A stretch of DNA of 11,778 bases from a bacterium (lineage in GTDB: Archaea > Thermoproteota > Nitrososphaeria > Nitrososphaerales > CADDZS01): positions 1 to 11,778 of the forward strand of contig DAIDAB010000023.1 of the NCBI GenBank assembly GCA_027310845.1, read 5' to 3'. The position numbers and the translations under genes were made by a program. Positions 1-6,335 of the stretch are shown here, piece by piece. Every line of letters begins with the position of its first letter. The stretch's first letter is position 1. A model generated the notes under the pieces. That model ran no database searches, was not told where the DNA came from, and saw nothing but the letters and a program-made list of their open reading frames with translations.

Positions 1-340
1 CTTCAGGTATGGAGTAAGCATATCCGACATGCGCGCAGTCTTTCTTTTCGTCGAGCATGCAGACCAGCTCCTTGCCGCGAACTTGGACCTCGACGATACG
101 GTCAATCTTATTGTCCTTGATCATTATCGAGTTCCCTTCTAGCCCGATTTTTTGCATGAAGGGCGCCGAAAGCGCAAGGTTAGCGTCAGCCTCGATTACA
201 TCCATTATGATGTCATTTATGAATCTAGAGAAGCTTTTGTCCTGTACCTGTCCGGCCTTGAGTTTTTGATTGTATCTAGTCCTTGCCTTGTCGTGGACTT
301 GTTGGGTTATTGTTATGACACTGAATCCTTCTTTTGGCAT
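1..340 (-). CDS. Probable ribbon-helix-helix protein with Cys/His C-terminal tail (3' end cut by window edge)
   Basis: Read on the minus strand, an ATG at 340-338 opens an uninterrupted frame of 113 codons that runs off the left edge, so the C-terminus is missing. It begins MPKEGFSVITITQQVHDKAR. A short beta strand (about residues 6-11) followed by two helices (about 12-55, including SFSRFINDIIMDVIE) resembles a ribbon-helix-helix DNA-binding fold. The visible end has C-x7-C-x-H (VCMLDEKKDCAHVGYAYSIPE region, about 93-113), which could bind metal. A TATA-like box lies about 44 bases upstream. I recall similar small proteins with an RHH-like start and this Cys/His tail in thaumarchaea, but the family assignment is from memory. 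Likely a regulator; target unknown. The frame is certain to be open and the coding call is good, but the function is tentative. Confidence 0.72.
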   Translation of the reverse strand, partial: MPKEGFSVITITQQVHDKARTRYNQKLKAGQVQDKSFSRFINDIIMDVIEADANLALSAPFMQKIGLEGNSIMIKDNKIDRIVEVQVRGKELVCMLDEKKDCAHVGYAYSIPE

Positions 341-608
341 CTATCCCTTTTGCCTCGTTACTGTAAGATTACAGGACTCGATTTATATCCTTTGCGGCAA
401 TTATCCATGCTTGATCTTCGACTTGACCAATTTCGCTTTATTTTAACGTTAAGCTCCAGAGGGATGTGCTGTATAGAAGCGCAATAGAGAATACCCATGT
501 AGGTCCTGGCGACATCACAAGAATCTTTCTGACTCATGATTTCGAGAAGCATAATACAGCCAGAAAACGCCAAATCAACTTCAATTACACCCTTTTTCCA
601 AAGGGGGA
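341..608. other. Divergent intergenic region, 268 bp
   Basis: It separates the minus-strand RHH gene from the plus-strand GDT1-like gene. Apart from the minus-strand TATA box at 381-388 and the GGGGG tract before 609, I see no RNA gene, repeat or convincing small gene. The reading frame at 358-573 on minus gives an unremarkable peptide. No clear TATA box is visible for the GDT1-like gene. Confidence 0.5.
381..388 (-). promoter_or_regulatory. TATA-like box for the minus-strand RHH gene
   Basis: On the minus strand this reads ATATAAAT, preceded by a purine-rich GCAAAGG stretch that could act as BRE. The centre is about 44 bases before the ATG at 340, so a start site about 26 bases downstream would leave a leader of about 18-20 bases. 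Confidence 0.45.
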
Positions 609-1238
609 TTGAATAGGATTCTAGATCAAACCGCTCTTATTGCTGCATTCCTAACAGTTCTATCAACCATTTTCATCGCTGAGTTAACCGACAAAGACGC
701 CCTTCTCTTACTCACACTGGCTACAAAGATCAAACCACGAATTGTATTTGCCGCGGGAGCCGTAGCGTTTACAATCACATCTGCTATCATTGTGTCAATT
801 GGATCTATTCTAATATCATTCCTTCCAGTGTATTGGATCAAAATTGCAGGGGGAATAATAATGATAGGCTTTGCAGTCTGGGAGTTTTTTGAGATTGTCA
901 CTGAAGAGAAGAAGATTGAAATTCAAGAAGATTCCAAGATTAGAGAAGCAAGGAAGAAAAGTTCATGGGCCCTTTTTCTTAGCGCCGTTTCAATGCTAGT
1001 CGTTCTAGACCTTGCTGGCGACGCTACAGAAGTCCTGACAATTGTATTTGTTGCAAGATTCCAAGATGCTATTGTGGTATTTATCGCATGCGTTGCCGCC
1101 CTAGTCATTGCTTCTGGAGTGGAGACTGCGATAGGCAATCGTTTAGGAAAGATCCTTCAGCCACGACGGGTAAGGTACCTCTCGCTTTTTGTTTTCTCGA
1201 TAATAGGCGCATTAATTATAGCAACGACGGCGCTATAA
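609..1238 (+). CDS. Divergent GDT1/TMEM165 (UPF0016) family membrane transporter
   Basis: A 209-residue, very hydrophobic protein with about six membrane segments (approx. 8-25, 45-70, 73-95, 120-137, 150-173, 190-207) in two homologous halves joined by a charged loop (98-118). This is the layout of the UPF0016/GDT1 family, whose members move Ca2+, Mn2+ and H+. Each half of that family normally carries E-x-G-D-(K/R)-(T/S). Here the first is E25-L-T-D28-K29-D30 and the second D134-L-A-G137-D138-A-T140-E141, so both are recognisable but altered and the transported ion may differ. The start is TTG at 609 with a GGGGG tract (603-607) almost touching it. No in-frame ATG lies nearby upstream. The gene converges on the FAD oxidase with only 3 bp between stops. 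Membrane transporter is secure; family assignment is fairly secure; substrate unknown. Confidence 0.8.
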   Translation: MNRILDQTALIAAFLTVLSTIFIAELTDKDALLLLTLATKIKPRIVFAAGAVAFTITSAIIVSIGSILISFLPVYWIKIAGGIIMIGFAVWEFFEIVTEEKKIEIQEDSKIREARKKSSWALFLSAVSMLVVLDLAGDATEVLTIVFVARFQDAIVVFIACVAALVIASGVETAIGNRLGKILQPRRVRYLSLFVFSIIGALIIATTAL

Positions 1239-1241
1239 GAA

Positions 1242-2660
1242 TCAGTAACTCTCTGTGATATCCAAGAATTTCAATGGATTCAGGATATTGTCCGGATCCC
1301 ATTGCATCTTGATCTGCTTCATGAGTTCAAGTGCCTGCTTCCCATTGTGCTGATAAATCTGCTTGGCGGCGTATGATATCTTTTGCTCCCCTATTCCATG
1401 CTCTCCCGAAACTGAGCCTCCCACTTGAATCGCATAATTACAGATATCAGAAAATGCCTTTTCCGCAGTCTCCTCTGACTCCTTCGAGCTTTTTTCATAC
1501 AGTATTACTGGATGAACGTTGCCGTCCCCTGCATGGCCACCTGTCGGGATTCTTAATCCATACTTCTTTGATGTCGATTTGACAAACTCAAGATAATCCG
1601 TCAACCTGTCAAGAGGAACTACAACATCTTCAGTATGGAAACCTGTTGCAAGCGCTTTCACGCCTAGATACACGAGAGCCCTCGCGTTATACAGCCTCTC
1701 TTCATCAGCGTCATCTTTTGCTATGTAGTTTCCAGTAGAACCGTTCTCTTCGCAGATTTTCAGAATGTTCTCAATCTGGGAATCTGTTTCGATAAAGAGT
1801 GTCGCTTCATGTACAGGTATCTTAAGATCGAATCCATCGTTTACAGATTGCATTGACTCGCGATCTATGAACTCAAGAAGCGTTGGCTGGATTCGATTAA
1901 TTCTAATTCCTTGGATCGACTTGCCAGCGTGGACCCACTCATCAAAGAACACAAGCATGCGTTTGCGCTCAGTGTTGTGTTCTGGAAGAGGGATTATCTT
2001 GAGCCATGCCTCAGTTATGATGGCAAGAGTTCCCTCACTCCCACATATGAGATGAACTAGGTCATACCCGACCCTATTCTTTGGAAGAGGCTCTCCAAGT
2101 TTTACGATAGTGCCGTCAGAAAGCACAACTTTTAGAGCAAGAACCCAATCCTTCACCGTCCCATATCGAAAGCACTTCATCCCACCGGAATTTTCCGCGA
2201 TGGCTCCTCCAACTGTACACCATGATGAACTGGAAGGGTCAGGAGGGAAGAAAAATCCTTTCTTTCTCAACTGTTCGTTCAGATCGTCCAGTGTGATTCC
2301 AGCTTCGCATTGAACATACCAGTTCACAGCATCGATCTTCAGGACTCTGTTCATTTTCTTAGAGAAATCTATCACGATTCCTCCATGAGAAGATGAGGCC
2401 CCCGTTAGGCTCGTTCCAGCTCCTCTTGGAACAGTAGGCGTCTTTGTGTTTCTTGCATATTCGACTATCTTTGAAACTTGCTCCGTTGAGGTCGGCTGGA
2501 CTATGACTAGTGGTTCTGATGGGAAATCTGCCATATCCTTAAGGTAATCCTGAGCTCTTTCCGAATCCGGCCTTACGACATTTTCTGATCCAACAATCTC
2601 TTCAAAATGCCTTAAAGCGTCGGATGTCATCTTAGACTGTTTGGTCTGTAATCCAGTCAA
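1242..2660 (-). CDS. FAD-linked oxidase, GlcD / D-lactate dehydrogenase family
   Basis: A 472-residue flavoprotein of usual family length. The N-terminal FAD-binding (PCMH-type) domain spans about 48-226, with PRGAGTSLTG at 78-87, a TVGGAIAENSGG segment at 149-160, and GSEGTLAIITEAWL at 207-220. The C-terminal FAD-oxidase domain (about 235-465) has TEDVVVP (343-349), the HAGDGNVHP motif (376-384), SGEHGIG (418-424) and terminal NPLK (461-464). Members oxidise 2-hydroxyacids such as glycolate or D-lactate, passing electrons to a quinone, cytochrome or partner subunit. No GlcE/GlcF-type partner or Fe-S domain is present here, so it may act alone or with an unlinked partner; the substrate cannot be told. 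The chosen TTG at 2660 lies about 30 bases after a TATA-like box. An ATG at 2630 (residue 11) just before the conserved region is an equally possible start. Confidence 0.93.
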   Translation of the reverse strand: MTGLQTKQSKMTSDALRHFEEIVGSENVVRPDSERAQDYLKDMADFPSEPLVIVQPTSTEQVSKIVEYARNTKTPTVPRGAGTSLTGASSSHGGIVIDFSKKMNRVLKIDAVNWYVQCEAGITLDDLNEQLRKKGFFFPPDPSSSSWCTVGGAIAENSGGMKCFRYGTVKDWVLALKVVLSDGTIVKLGEPLPKNRVGYDLVHLICGSEGTLAIITEAWLKIIPLPEHNTERKRMLVFFDEWVHAGKSIQGIRINRIQPTLLEFIDRESMQSVNDGFDLKIPVHEATLFIETDSQIENILKICEENGSTGNYIAKDDADEERLYNARALVYLGVKALATGFHTEDVVVPLDRLTDYLEFVKSTSKKYGLRIPTGGHAGDGNVHPVILYEKSSKESEETAEKAFSDICNYAIQVGGSVSGEHGIGEQKISYAAKQIYQHNGKQALELMKQIKMQWDPDNILNPLKFLDITESY

Positions 2661-2686
2661 ATTCTTCTCTTATTTTGTGGAGCACC

Positions 2687-2694
2687 GATAAAAG
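2687..2694 (-). promoter_or_regulatory. TATA-like box for the FAD oxidase
   Basis: Minus-strand CTTTTATC, centred about 30 bases before the TTG at 2660. This would start transcription at or a few bases before that codon. It forms one half of a divergent promoter region shared with the SIS isomerase. Confidence 0.4.
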
Positions 2695-2756
2695 CCTACC
2701 CCATGCAAATATCTCACCATATTCGCTGCCTCACTAGATAATCCGCGACACAAAGC

Positions 2757-2764
2757 TAATTAAT
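2757..2764 (+). promoter_or_regulatory. TATA-like box for the SIS isomerase
   Basis: TAATTAAT centred about 28 bases before the TTG at 2789, matching the spacing expected for a leaderless archaeal transcript. It faces away from the FAD oxidase promoter in the same 128-bp gap. Confidence 0.4.
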
Positions 2765-2788
2765 CGAATACAGAAATTCAGGCGTAAA

Positions 2789-3403
2789 TTGGCCACTAGG
2801 ACTCAATCCTATCTTTCCGAAGTCACCGAGATCGCGAACAAGCTTGACAGAATCACGATAGATAGTGCGATAAATATTCTCTTCAATGCTTGGAAAAACG
2901 ACAATCAAGTTTTCACCTTTGGAAACGGTGGGTCAGCATCCACCGCAACCCACTTTGCGTGTGACTTGAACAAATGGGTATCTGATAAGGCTGAAAGAAA
3001 ATTCAGAGCATTTGCTCTAGTCGACAATATTCCACTGGTAAGCGCTCTAACAAATGACAACGGCTTTAGCGAAATCTACTCCGACCAGCTCAAGAATTTT
3101 CTCAGGAAAGGCGACGTCGTCGTGGCCATTAGCGTTCATGGCGGGTCAGGAAGCGACAAAGCTGGCCCCTGGTCGCAAAATTTGCTAAAGGCCGTGAAGT
3201 ACGCACAGGACAATGGTGGCAAAGTAGTCGGCCTCTCGGGTTTTGACGGCGGAGTCCTCAAGACGGCGGCTGACGCCTGTATAGTCGTTCCTGCGAACTC
3301 GACACCTCATGTGGAAGGGATGCATCTCGTTCTCACTCATCTCATGTGCGAACAGCTCAGAGAAATGATCTCTCCGGGAAAACAAGCCTCTTCGAGTTAT
3401 TAG
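2789..3403 (+). CDS. SIS-domain phosphosugar isomerase, GmhA-like
   Basis: A 204-residue single SIS domain protein, the usual size for GmhA (sedoheptulose-7-phosphate isomerase) and related phosphosugar isomerases. GNGGSAS (45-51) is the phosphosugar-binding loop. A second loop AISVHGGSGSDKAGPW (113-128) is longer than the common TSGxSxN form. The C-terminal HVEGMHLVLTH segment (174-184) matches the GmhA metal and catalytic region. Set against E. coli GmhA (ligands H61, E65, Q172, H180, from memory) I align H55, D59, E176 and H184, so two ligands appear conservatively swapped. Likely cytosolic, making or reshaping a phosphorylated sugar, perhaps for surface glycans (inference). The TTG start at 2789 follows a TATA-like box by about 28 bases, with an AGGCG stretch at 2780-2784. 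SIS fold is secure; exact substrate is not. Confidence 0.88.
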   Translation: MATRTQSYLSEVTEIANKLDRITIDSAINILFNAWKNDNQVFTFGNGGSASTATHFACDLNKWVSDKAERKFRAFALVDNIPLVSALTNDNGFSEIYSDQLKNFLRKGDVVVAISVHGGSGSDKAGPWSQNLLKAVKYAQDNGGKVVGLSGFDGGVLKTAADACIVVPANSTPHVEGMHLVLTHLMCEQLREMISPGKQASSSY

Positions 3404-3410
3404 GGCCAGA

Positions 3411-3415
3411 TTTTT
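3411..3415 (+). terminator. Possible short T tract after the SIS isomerase gene
   Basis: Five T residues begin 8 bases after the stop codon. Archaeal RNA polymerase can release at such tracts, but five T residues is a weak signal. Confidence 0.2.
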
Positions 3416-3452
3416 CGTAATTCATTGTGCAAAGGGATTCAGTATACACAAT

Positions 3453-3460
3453 AATTATAA
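3453..3460 (+). promoter_or_regulatory. TATA-like box for the CBS protein
   Basis: AATTATAA centred about 31 bases before the TTG at 3488. This is the clearest plus-strand TATA match in the window and supports that start over the internal ATG at 3569. Confidence 0.5.
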
Positions 3461-3487
3461 GCCTCCAGTTTCTGTAGTTTTAGAATA

Positions 3488-4045
3488 TTGTACCGATTAT
3501 CTGATTATCACTTTAGAGAGCTTGTGACAACCGGTCCGGATGAGACTGCACTTGGAGCTGCGGTCAAAATGGACGATCAGCATGTTGGCTGTGTACTTGT
3601 TACTTCTGGAAACAAAGTTCTTGGAATCGCCACGCGTTATGATTTCGTTCACAACATTATTGCTTGTGAGAAAGATCCAAAGGAGATCAAGATCAAAGAA
3701 ATCATGCATGCCTCTCCAATTACTATTGAAGCAAACGCTACTCCAATAGATGCGCTGCGAAAGATGGTTGAGGGCAAGGTGGAAAGACTTGTCGTCAAGT
3801 CGGGGGAGAAAATCTACGGAGTAATTTCGCTTGAAGATGTCGTAGGAAGCCTAGAAGCGGAATCGCTTAGTGCATTGTCACGAGAAAAGTACGATCAGAT
3901 CTTTGACATGGTAAAGAAACTCACTCCGAATCTTCTTTCAAGATATGAAGGTGAAGAAAGGATCGAACTTGAGCGAGATCTTAACAACGAAGTAAAGGCT
4001 CTACTCCGATTGCTCCAAGAAGTCGAAGTCTCACTCCGACCCTGA
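3488..4045 (+). CDS. Two-CBS-domain protein with C-terminal helical tail
   Basis: A 185-residue soluble protein. CBS 1 covers about residues 9-62 (VGCVLVTSGNKVLGIATRYD) and CBS 2 about 70-122 (the IKEIMHASPITIEANATPID stretch, then RLVVKSGEKIYGVISLEDVV). Paired CBS motifs form a Bateman module that binds adenine nucleotides or similar ligands to switch a partner. A third region (124-185) is charged and probably alpha-helical, with no recognised catalytic domain, so the protein is likely a stand-alone sensor or adaptor. The TTG at 3488 is chosen because it includes the first CBS strand and sits about 31 bases behind a good TATA box. The next ATG (3569) would remove half of CBS 1. The gene is 84 bp downstream of the isomerase but has its own promoter signal, so co-function is not implied. 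Confidence 0.88.
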   Translation: MYRLSDYHFRELVTTGPDETALGAAVKMDDQHVGCVLVTSGNKVLGIATRYDFVHNIIACEKDPKEIKIKEIMHASPITIEANATPIDALRKMVEGKVERLVVKSGEKIYGVISLEDVVGSLEAESLSALSREKYDQIFDMVKKLTPNLLSRYEGEERIELERDLNNEVKALLRLLQEVEVSLRP

Positions 4046-4052
4046 TCTCAGC

Positions 4053-4062
4053 CTTTTCTTTC
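4053..4062 (+). terminator. Possible T-rich terminator after the CBS gene
   Basis: A pyrimidine-rich, T-dominated stretch (CTTTTCTTTC) begins 7 bases after the stop codon. T tracts without hairpins commonly end archaeal transcripts. Suggestive only. Confidence 0.28.
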
Positions 4063-4153
4063 TGATTAACATGATTGACTTACTTTCTAAAAATGCATAG
4101 GTTGCACTCAAGGCCCTCATTCAGTATTGCTTTGGTCGATCTCCACTTTATCT

Positions 4154-4288
4154 TCAGCTCCGCTTAACACGAATGAGCGTGTTCGCATTAAGAAGAGCCA
4201 CAACTGTAGTATTGGACACCCACAAACAGATGTCCGCACCAACTAAAGTGATTGCATTATCAACCTTGATGATCAGTTCATTATCTTA
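4154..4288 (-). pseudogene. Possible remnant of a heavy-metal P-type ATPase
   Basis: The minus strand between an in-frame TAA (4288-4286) and a TGA (4156-4154) reads through about 43 sense codons with no start codon of its own. The core is DNAITLVGADICLWVS, then NTTVVALLNANTLIRVK. Aligned without gaps to the P-type ATPase hinge region (NDAPAL..ADVGIAMG..TDVAIE.AD), the A, L, A-D, T, V-A and A positions coincide and most others are conservative swaps. The upstream GDG is lost, and flanking ATPase sequence is not recognisable. I read it as a decayed fragment; chance resemblance is the main alternative. It fills about half of the 272-bp gap between the CBS and TspO genes and overlaps the TspO promoter. 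Confidence 0.3.
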
Positions 4289-4291
4289 TTA
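4283..4291 (+). promoter_or_regulatory. Weak TATA-like box for tspO-type gene
   Basis: An AT-rich stretch (ATCTTATTA) is centred about 30 bases before the TTG at 4318. The position is right for a leaderless transcript, but the match is weaker than at the neighbouring genes. Confidence 0.3.
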
Positions 4292-4317
4292 GGAACGCTG
4301 GCGCAAATCCAGGTATA

Positions 4318-4848
4318 TTGTCTCCACGAGACCTGCAAGGAGCGAAAATAGAAGGCGGTGCTAGGAATAGGAGTAAGGCTGTCTTCAGGCTGATCCTATC
4401 AATTCTAGCTTGCGAAGCCATTGGAGGCATTGGGTCTTTGTTCACCGTCAATTCTGTTTCAACTTGGTACGTCTCAATTCAGAAACCTTGGTTCACCCCA
4501 CCAAACTGGCTCTTCGGTCCTGTCTGGATCACGCTGTTCTTTCTAATGGGCATCTCTCTCTTTCTGCTGTGGCCCAAAAACCGGAATGAAAGGGCTACCA
4601 ACGGATTAGCTCTGGCAGTCTTCGGAACGCAGCTCACGCTTAACGTGCTGTGGACGTTTCTTTTCTTCGGATCGCAGCTCTTCTTTGTTGGCTTTGTCGA
4701 GATATTGCTCCTTTGGGCCCCACTTGCTTCGACTATAGGGACATCCTACAGAATCAGCAAGACTGCAGGCCTTATCTTGGTGCCATATATCGCCTGGGTG
4801 ACAATCGCCATGTTTCTTAACTACTATGTATGGATTCTGAACGCCTAA
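4318..4848 (+). CDS. tspO: TspO/MBR family membrane protein
   Basis: A 176-residue protein with five predicted membrane helices (about 21-42, 66-86, 95-115, 120-140, 147-171), the TspO/translocator-protein fold. Diagnostic stretches are all present: WYVSIQKPWFTPPNW (50-64) followed by LFGPVW (65-70), QLTLNVLWTFLFFG (105-118), and PYIAWVTIAMFLN (156-168). TspO proteins bind porphyrins and related tetrapyrroles and have been linked to tetrapyrrole handling, light or oxidative responses. The role in archaea is not established. The first 20 residues are a hydrophilic extension before helix 1. TTG 4318 is the only plausible start that keeps helix 1 intact, apart from a CTG. The gene stands alone, convergent to the minus-strand DUF58 array. 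Confidence 0.9.
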   Translation: MSPRDLQGAKIEGGARNRSKAVFRLILSILACEAIGGIGSLFTVNSVSTWYVSIQKPWFTPPNWLFGPVWITLFFLMGISLFLLWPKNRNERATNGLALAVFGTQLTLNVLWTFLFFGSQLFFVGFVEILLLWAPLASTIGTSYRISKTAGLILVPYIAWVTIAMFLNYYVWILNA

Positions 4849-4931
4849 TGTTGCAGCGAAAACTAATCCACAAGTATTAGCTTGGGCGTGGCAACGAGAA
4901 TAAACTCTGCCAAGATCGTCGTGATTGTTTT

Positions 4932-6311
4932 CTATCCAGAAAGCAGTTCTTCTACTATTCTTCCCGGCTCTCCAACTTGGTACTTGATTCGAGCTTTTCG
5001 CAAGATCTCAAGGTTCTTCGAGAATCTTTCGTAAAGCGCGGCACCTTGCTCCTCGCTTGACGCAACAACCCAAGGAGAAACGGGGTTGAGAACTATGAAA
5101 TCAGATCCATAGATCCTATTAATCTGAGACCCTGCCTCTACAACTGGCTCGAGCGAGTCAAACAAGCTGCTCACATAGAAAACCGCAGGTGGTTCGTCGG
5201 AATTCTCGTCTACGAGTTCTACGAGCGTTTTGAAAGGATCTTCCTTCACACTCTTACGCATTTGTGATCTCGCCATCTCCTCAAGCTGCGAAAGTAAGGT
5301 TAGGCCCTTCAATGAGAGGGCGTCTCTGTTTGTCTTCATTATGTGACTTGGAAGAACAGCAAGTTTGCTTTGCAGTTTCTTGCTCTTCAAATCAGCGAAA
5401 TCAAGTGCGGCGTTTAATGCAAACTCAAGCGCATCACTGGATTGATCGAGTTTTTTGAGCGCTGTGATGTGGTCTCCATCATGAACTACCACACCGAATC
5501 TCGCACTTAACAATGTGAGTGAATTTGCCATCTGGAGAAAAGTCGATGCGAGTCTGTCCCTGTCAAAATAATCTGAGGCAAGAGCTTCAAGCACAATATA
5601 ATAGGACGCCCCGATCTCGCGCGAGTGTTCCGTAACTACGAGCTCTCCGATTCGAGCAGTTGCCTTCCAATTTATCTGACGCACATCGTCTCCACTCTGA
5701 TAAAATCTCATGTCATATGGCTCCGTCCCGATGCCAGGAGCATTGATTGGAAACTCCCCAATTCCGCCCTTACCCAAAATCTTCATCGTAGTAAGCGCAA
5801 TATCAAGAAGTTTCGGATAGACTATGAAGTTGATCGAGAACGGTATCGAGCACTTACCTTGGAATAGGCCAAGCGGATCCGTTATCTCAACATCAAGCTC
5901 AGTTGCGTGATATTCTCCCGAGTATGGAGTCTTGAAGCGCGCTTGCACTCTTGTTGCAGAAGCATTCTCCCCGATCTTGTTCGGACTCAGTCTCAGATAT
6001 TCTATTTTGGACGATAGAAGGGTCTCTCCTCTTGCTTTCTTAGTGAAGAAGAAAGTTTTCTCGATCTCTTCCCCCGGATATGTTGAACCATCAAGTGAAT
6101 ACTGCTCTCCTTCCTTCATGAGAGTCTTTGTGCATGCAAAGAATCTTCTTGGCGTTCCTTTTGTGATTGCTGTCCATAAAGCGCCTGTCAAAACAAGGAA
6201 CAAGAAGAAAATGAATGCGGTGAAAATCAACACGTCGGCAAAGATAGTTGCGCAGAAGGCAAGTGCGACAAGAATAGCAATTGATACTTTGCCTCTATAT
6301 GTAGGCCTCAT
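4932..6311 (-). CDS. DUF58 domain protein, last gene of the MoxR cluster
   Basis: A 459-residue protein. Two membrane helices close together at the N-terminus (about 8-46) precede a beta-rich region (60-165) and then the DUF58 signature: DDVRQINWKATAR (208-220) and GELVVTEHSRE (222-232). DUF58 proteins have a von Willebrand A-like fold and are nearly always beside a MoxR ATPase, thought to be its partner at the membrane. The strand after the signature, where a MIDAS DxSxS would sit in vWA domains, reads YYIVLEALASD (237-247), so no metal site is evident. About 150 further residues form a C-terminal extension with no family I recognise. The ATG at 6311 lies 24 bp after the MoxR stop, so the two are very likely cotranscribed. 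Confidence 0.88.
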   Translation of the reverse strand: MRPTYRGKVSIAILVALAFCATIFADVLIFTAFIFFLFLVLTGALWTAITKGTPRRFFACTKTLMKEGEQYSLDGSTYPGEEIEKTFFFTKKARGETLLSSKIEYLRLSPNKIGENASATRVQARFKTPYSGEYHATELDVEITDPLGLFQGKCSIPFSINFIVYPKLLDIALTTMKILGKGGIGEFPINAPGIGTEPYDMRFYQSGDDVRQINWKATARIGELVVTEHSREIGASYYIVLEALASDYFDRDRLASTFLQMANSLTLLSARFGVVVHDGDHITALKKLDQSSDALEFALNAALDFADLKSKKLQSKLAVLPSHIMKTNRDALSLKGLTLLSQLEEMARSQMRKSVKEDPFKTLVELVDENSDEPPAVFYVSSLFDSLEPVVEAGSQINRIYGSDFIVLNPVSPWVVASSEEQGAALYERFSKNLEILRKARIKYQVGEPGRIVEELLSG

Positions 6312-6335
6312 GTTAAGCTACTCGTTCGCCTATCT

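Noticed and set aside
152..487. 111-residue plus-strand reading frame over the RHH gene
   Set aside because: It is antisense to a well-supported gene and extends into its promoter; the translation has no domain features.
358..573. 71-residue minus-strand reading frame in the first intergenic region
   Set aside because: No family resemblance or ribosome site, and it overlaps the TATA box of the RHH gene; composition looks random.
4046..4317. tRNA or small RNA gene in the CBS-tspO gap
   Set aside because: No cloverleaf arms, TTC loop pattern or box C/D motifs could be found on either strand.
4880..4920. Possible hairpin between tspO and the DUF58 gene (TGGCA / TGCCA arms)
   Set aside because: Arms are about five bases with a long loop and no T tract right after them; too weak to call a terminator.
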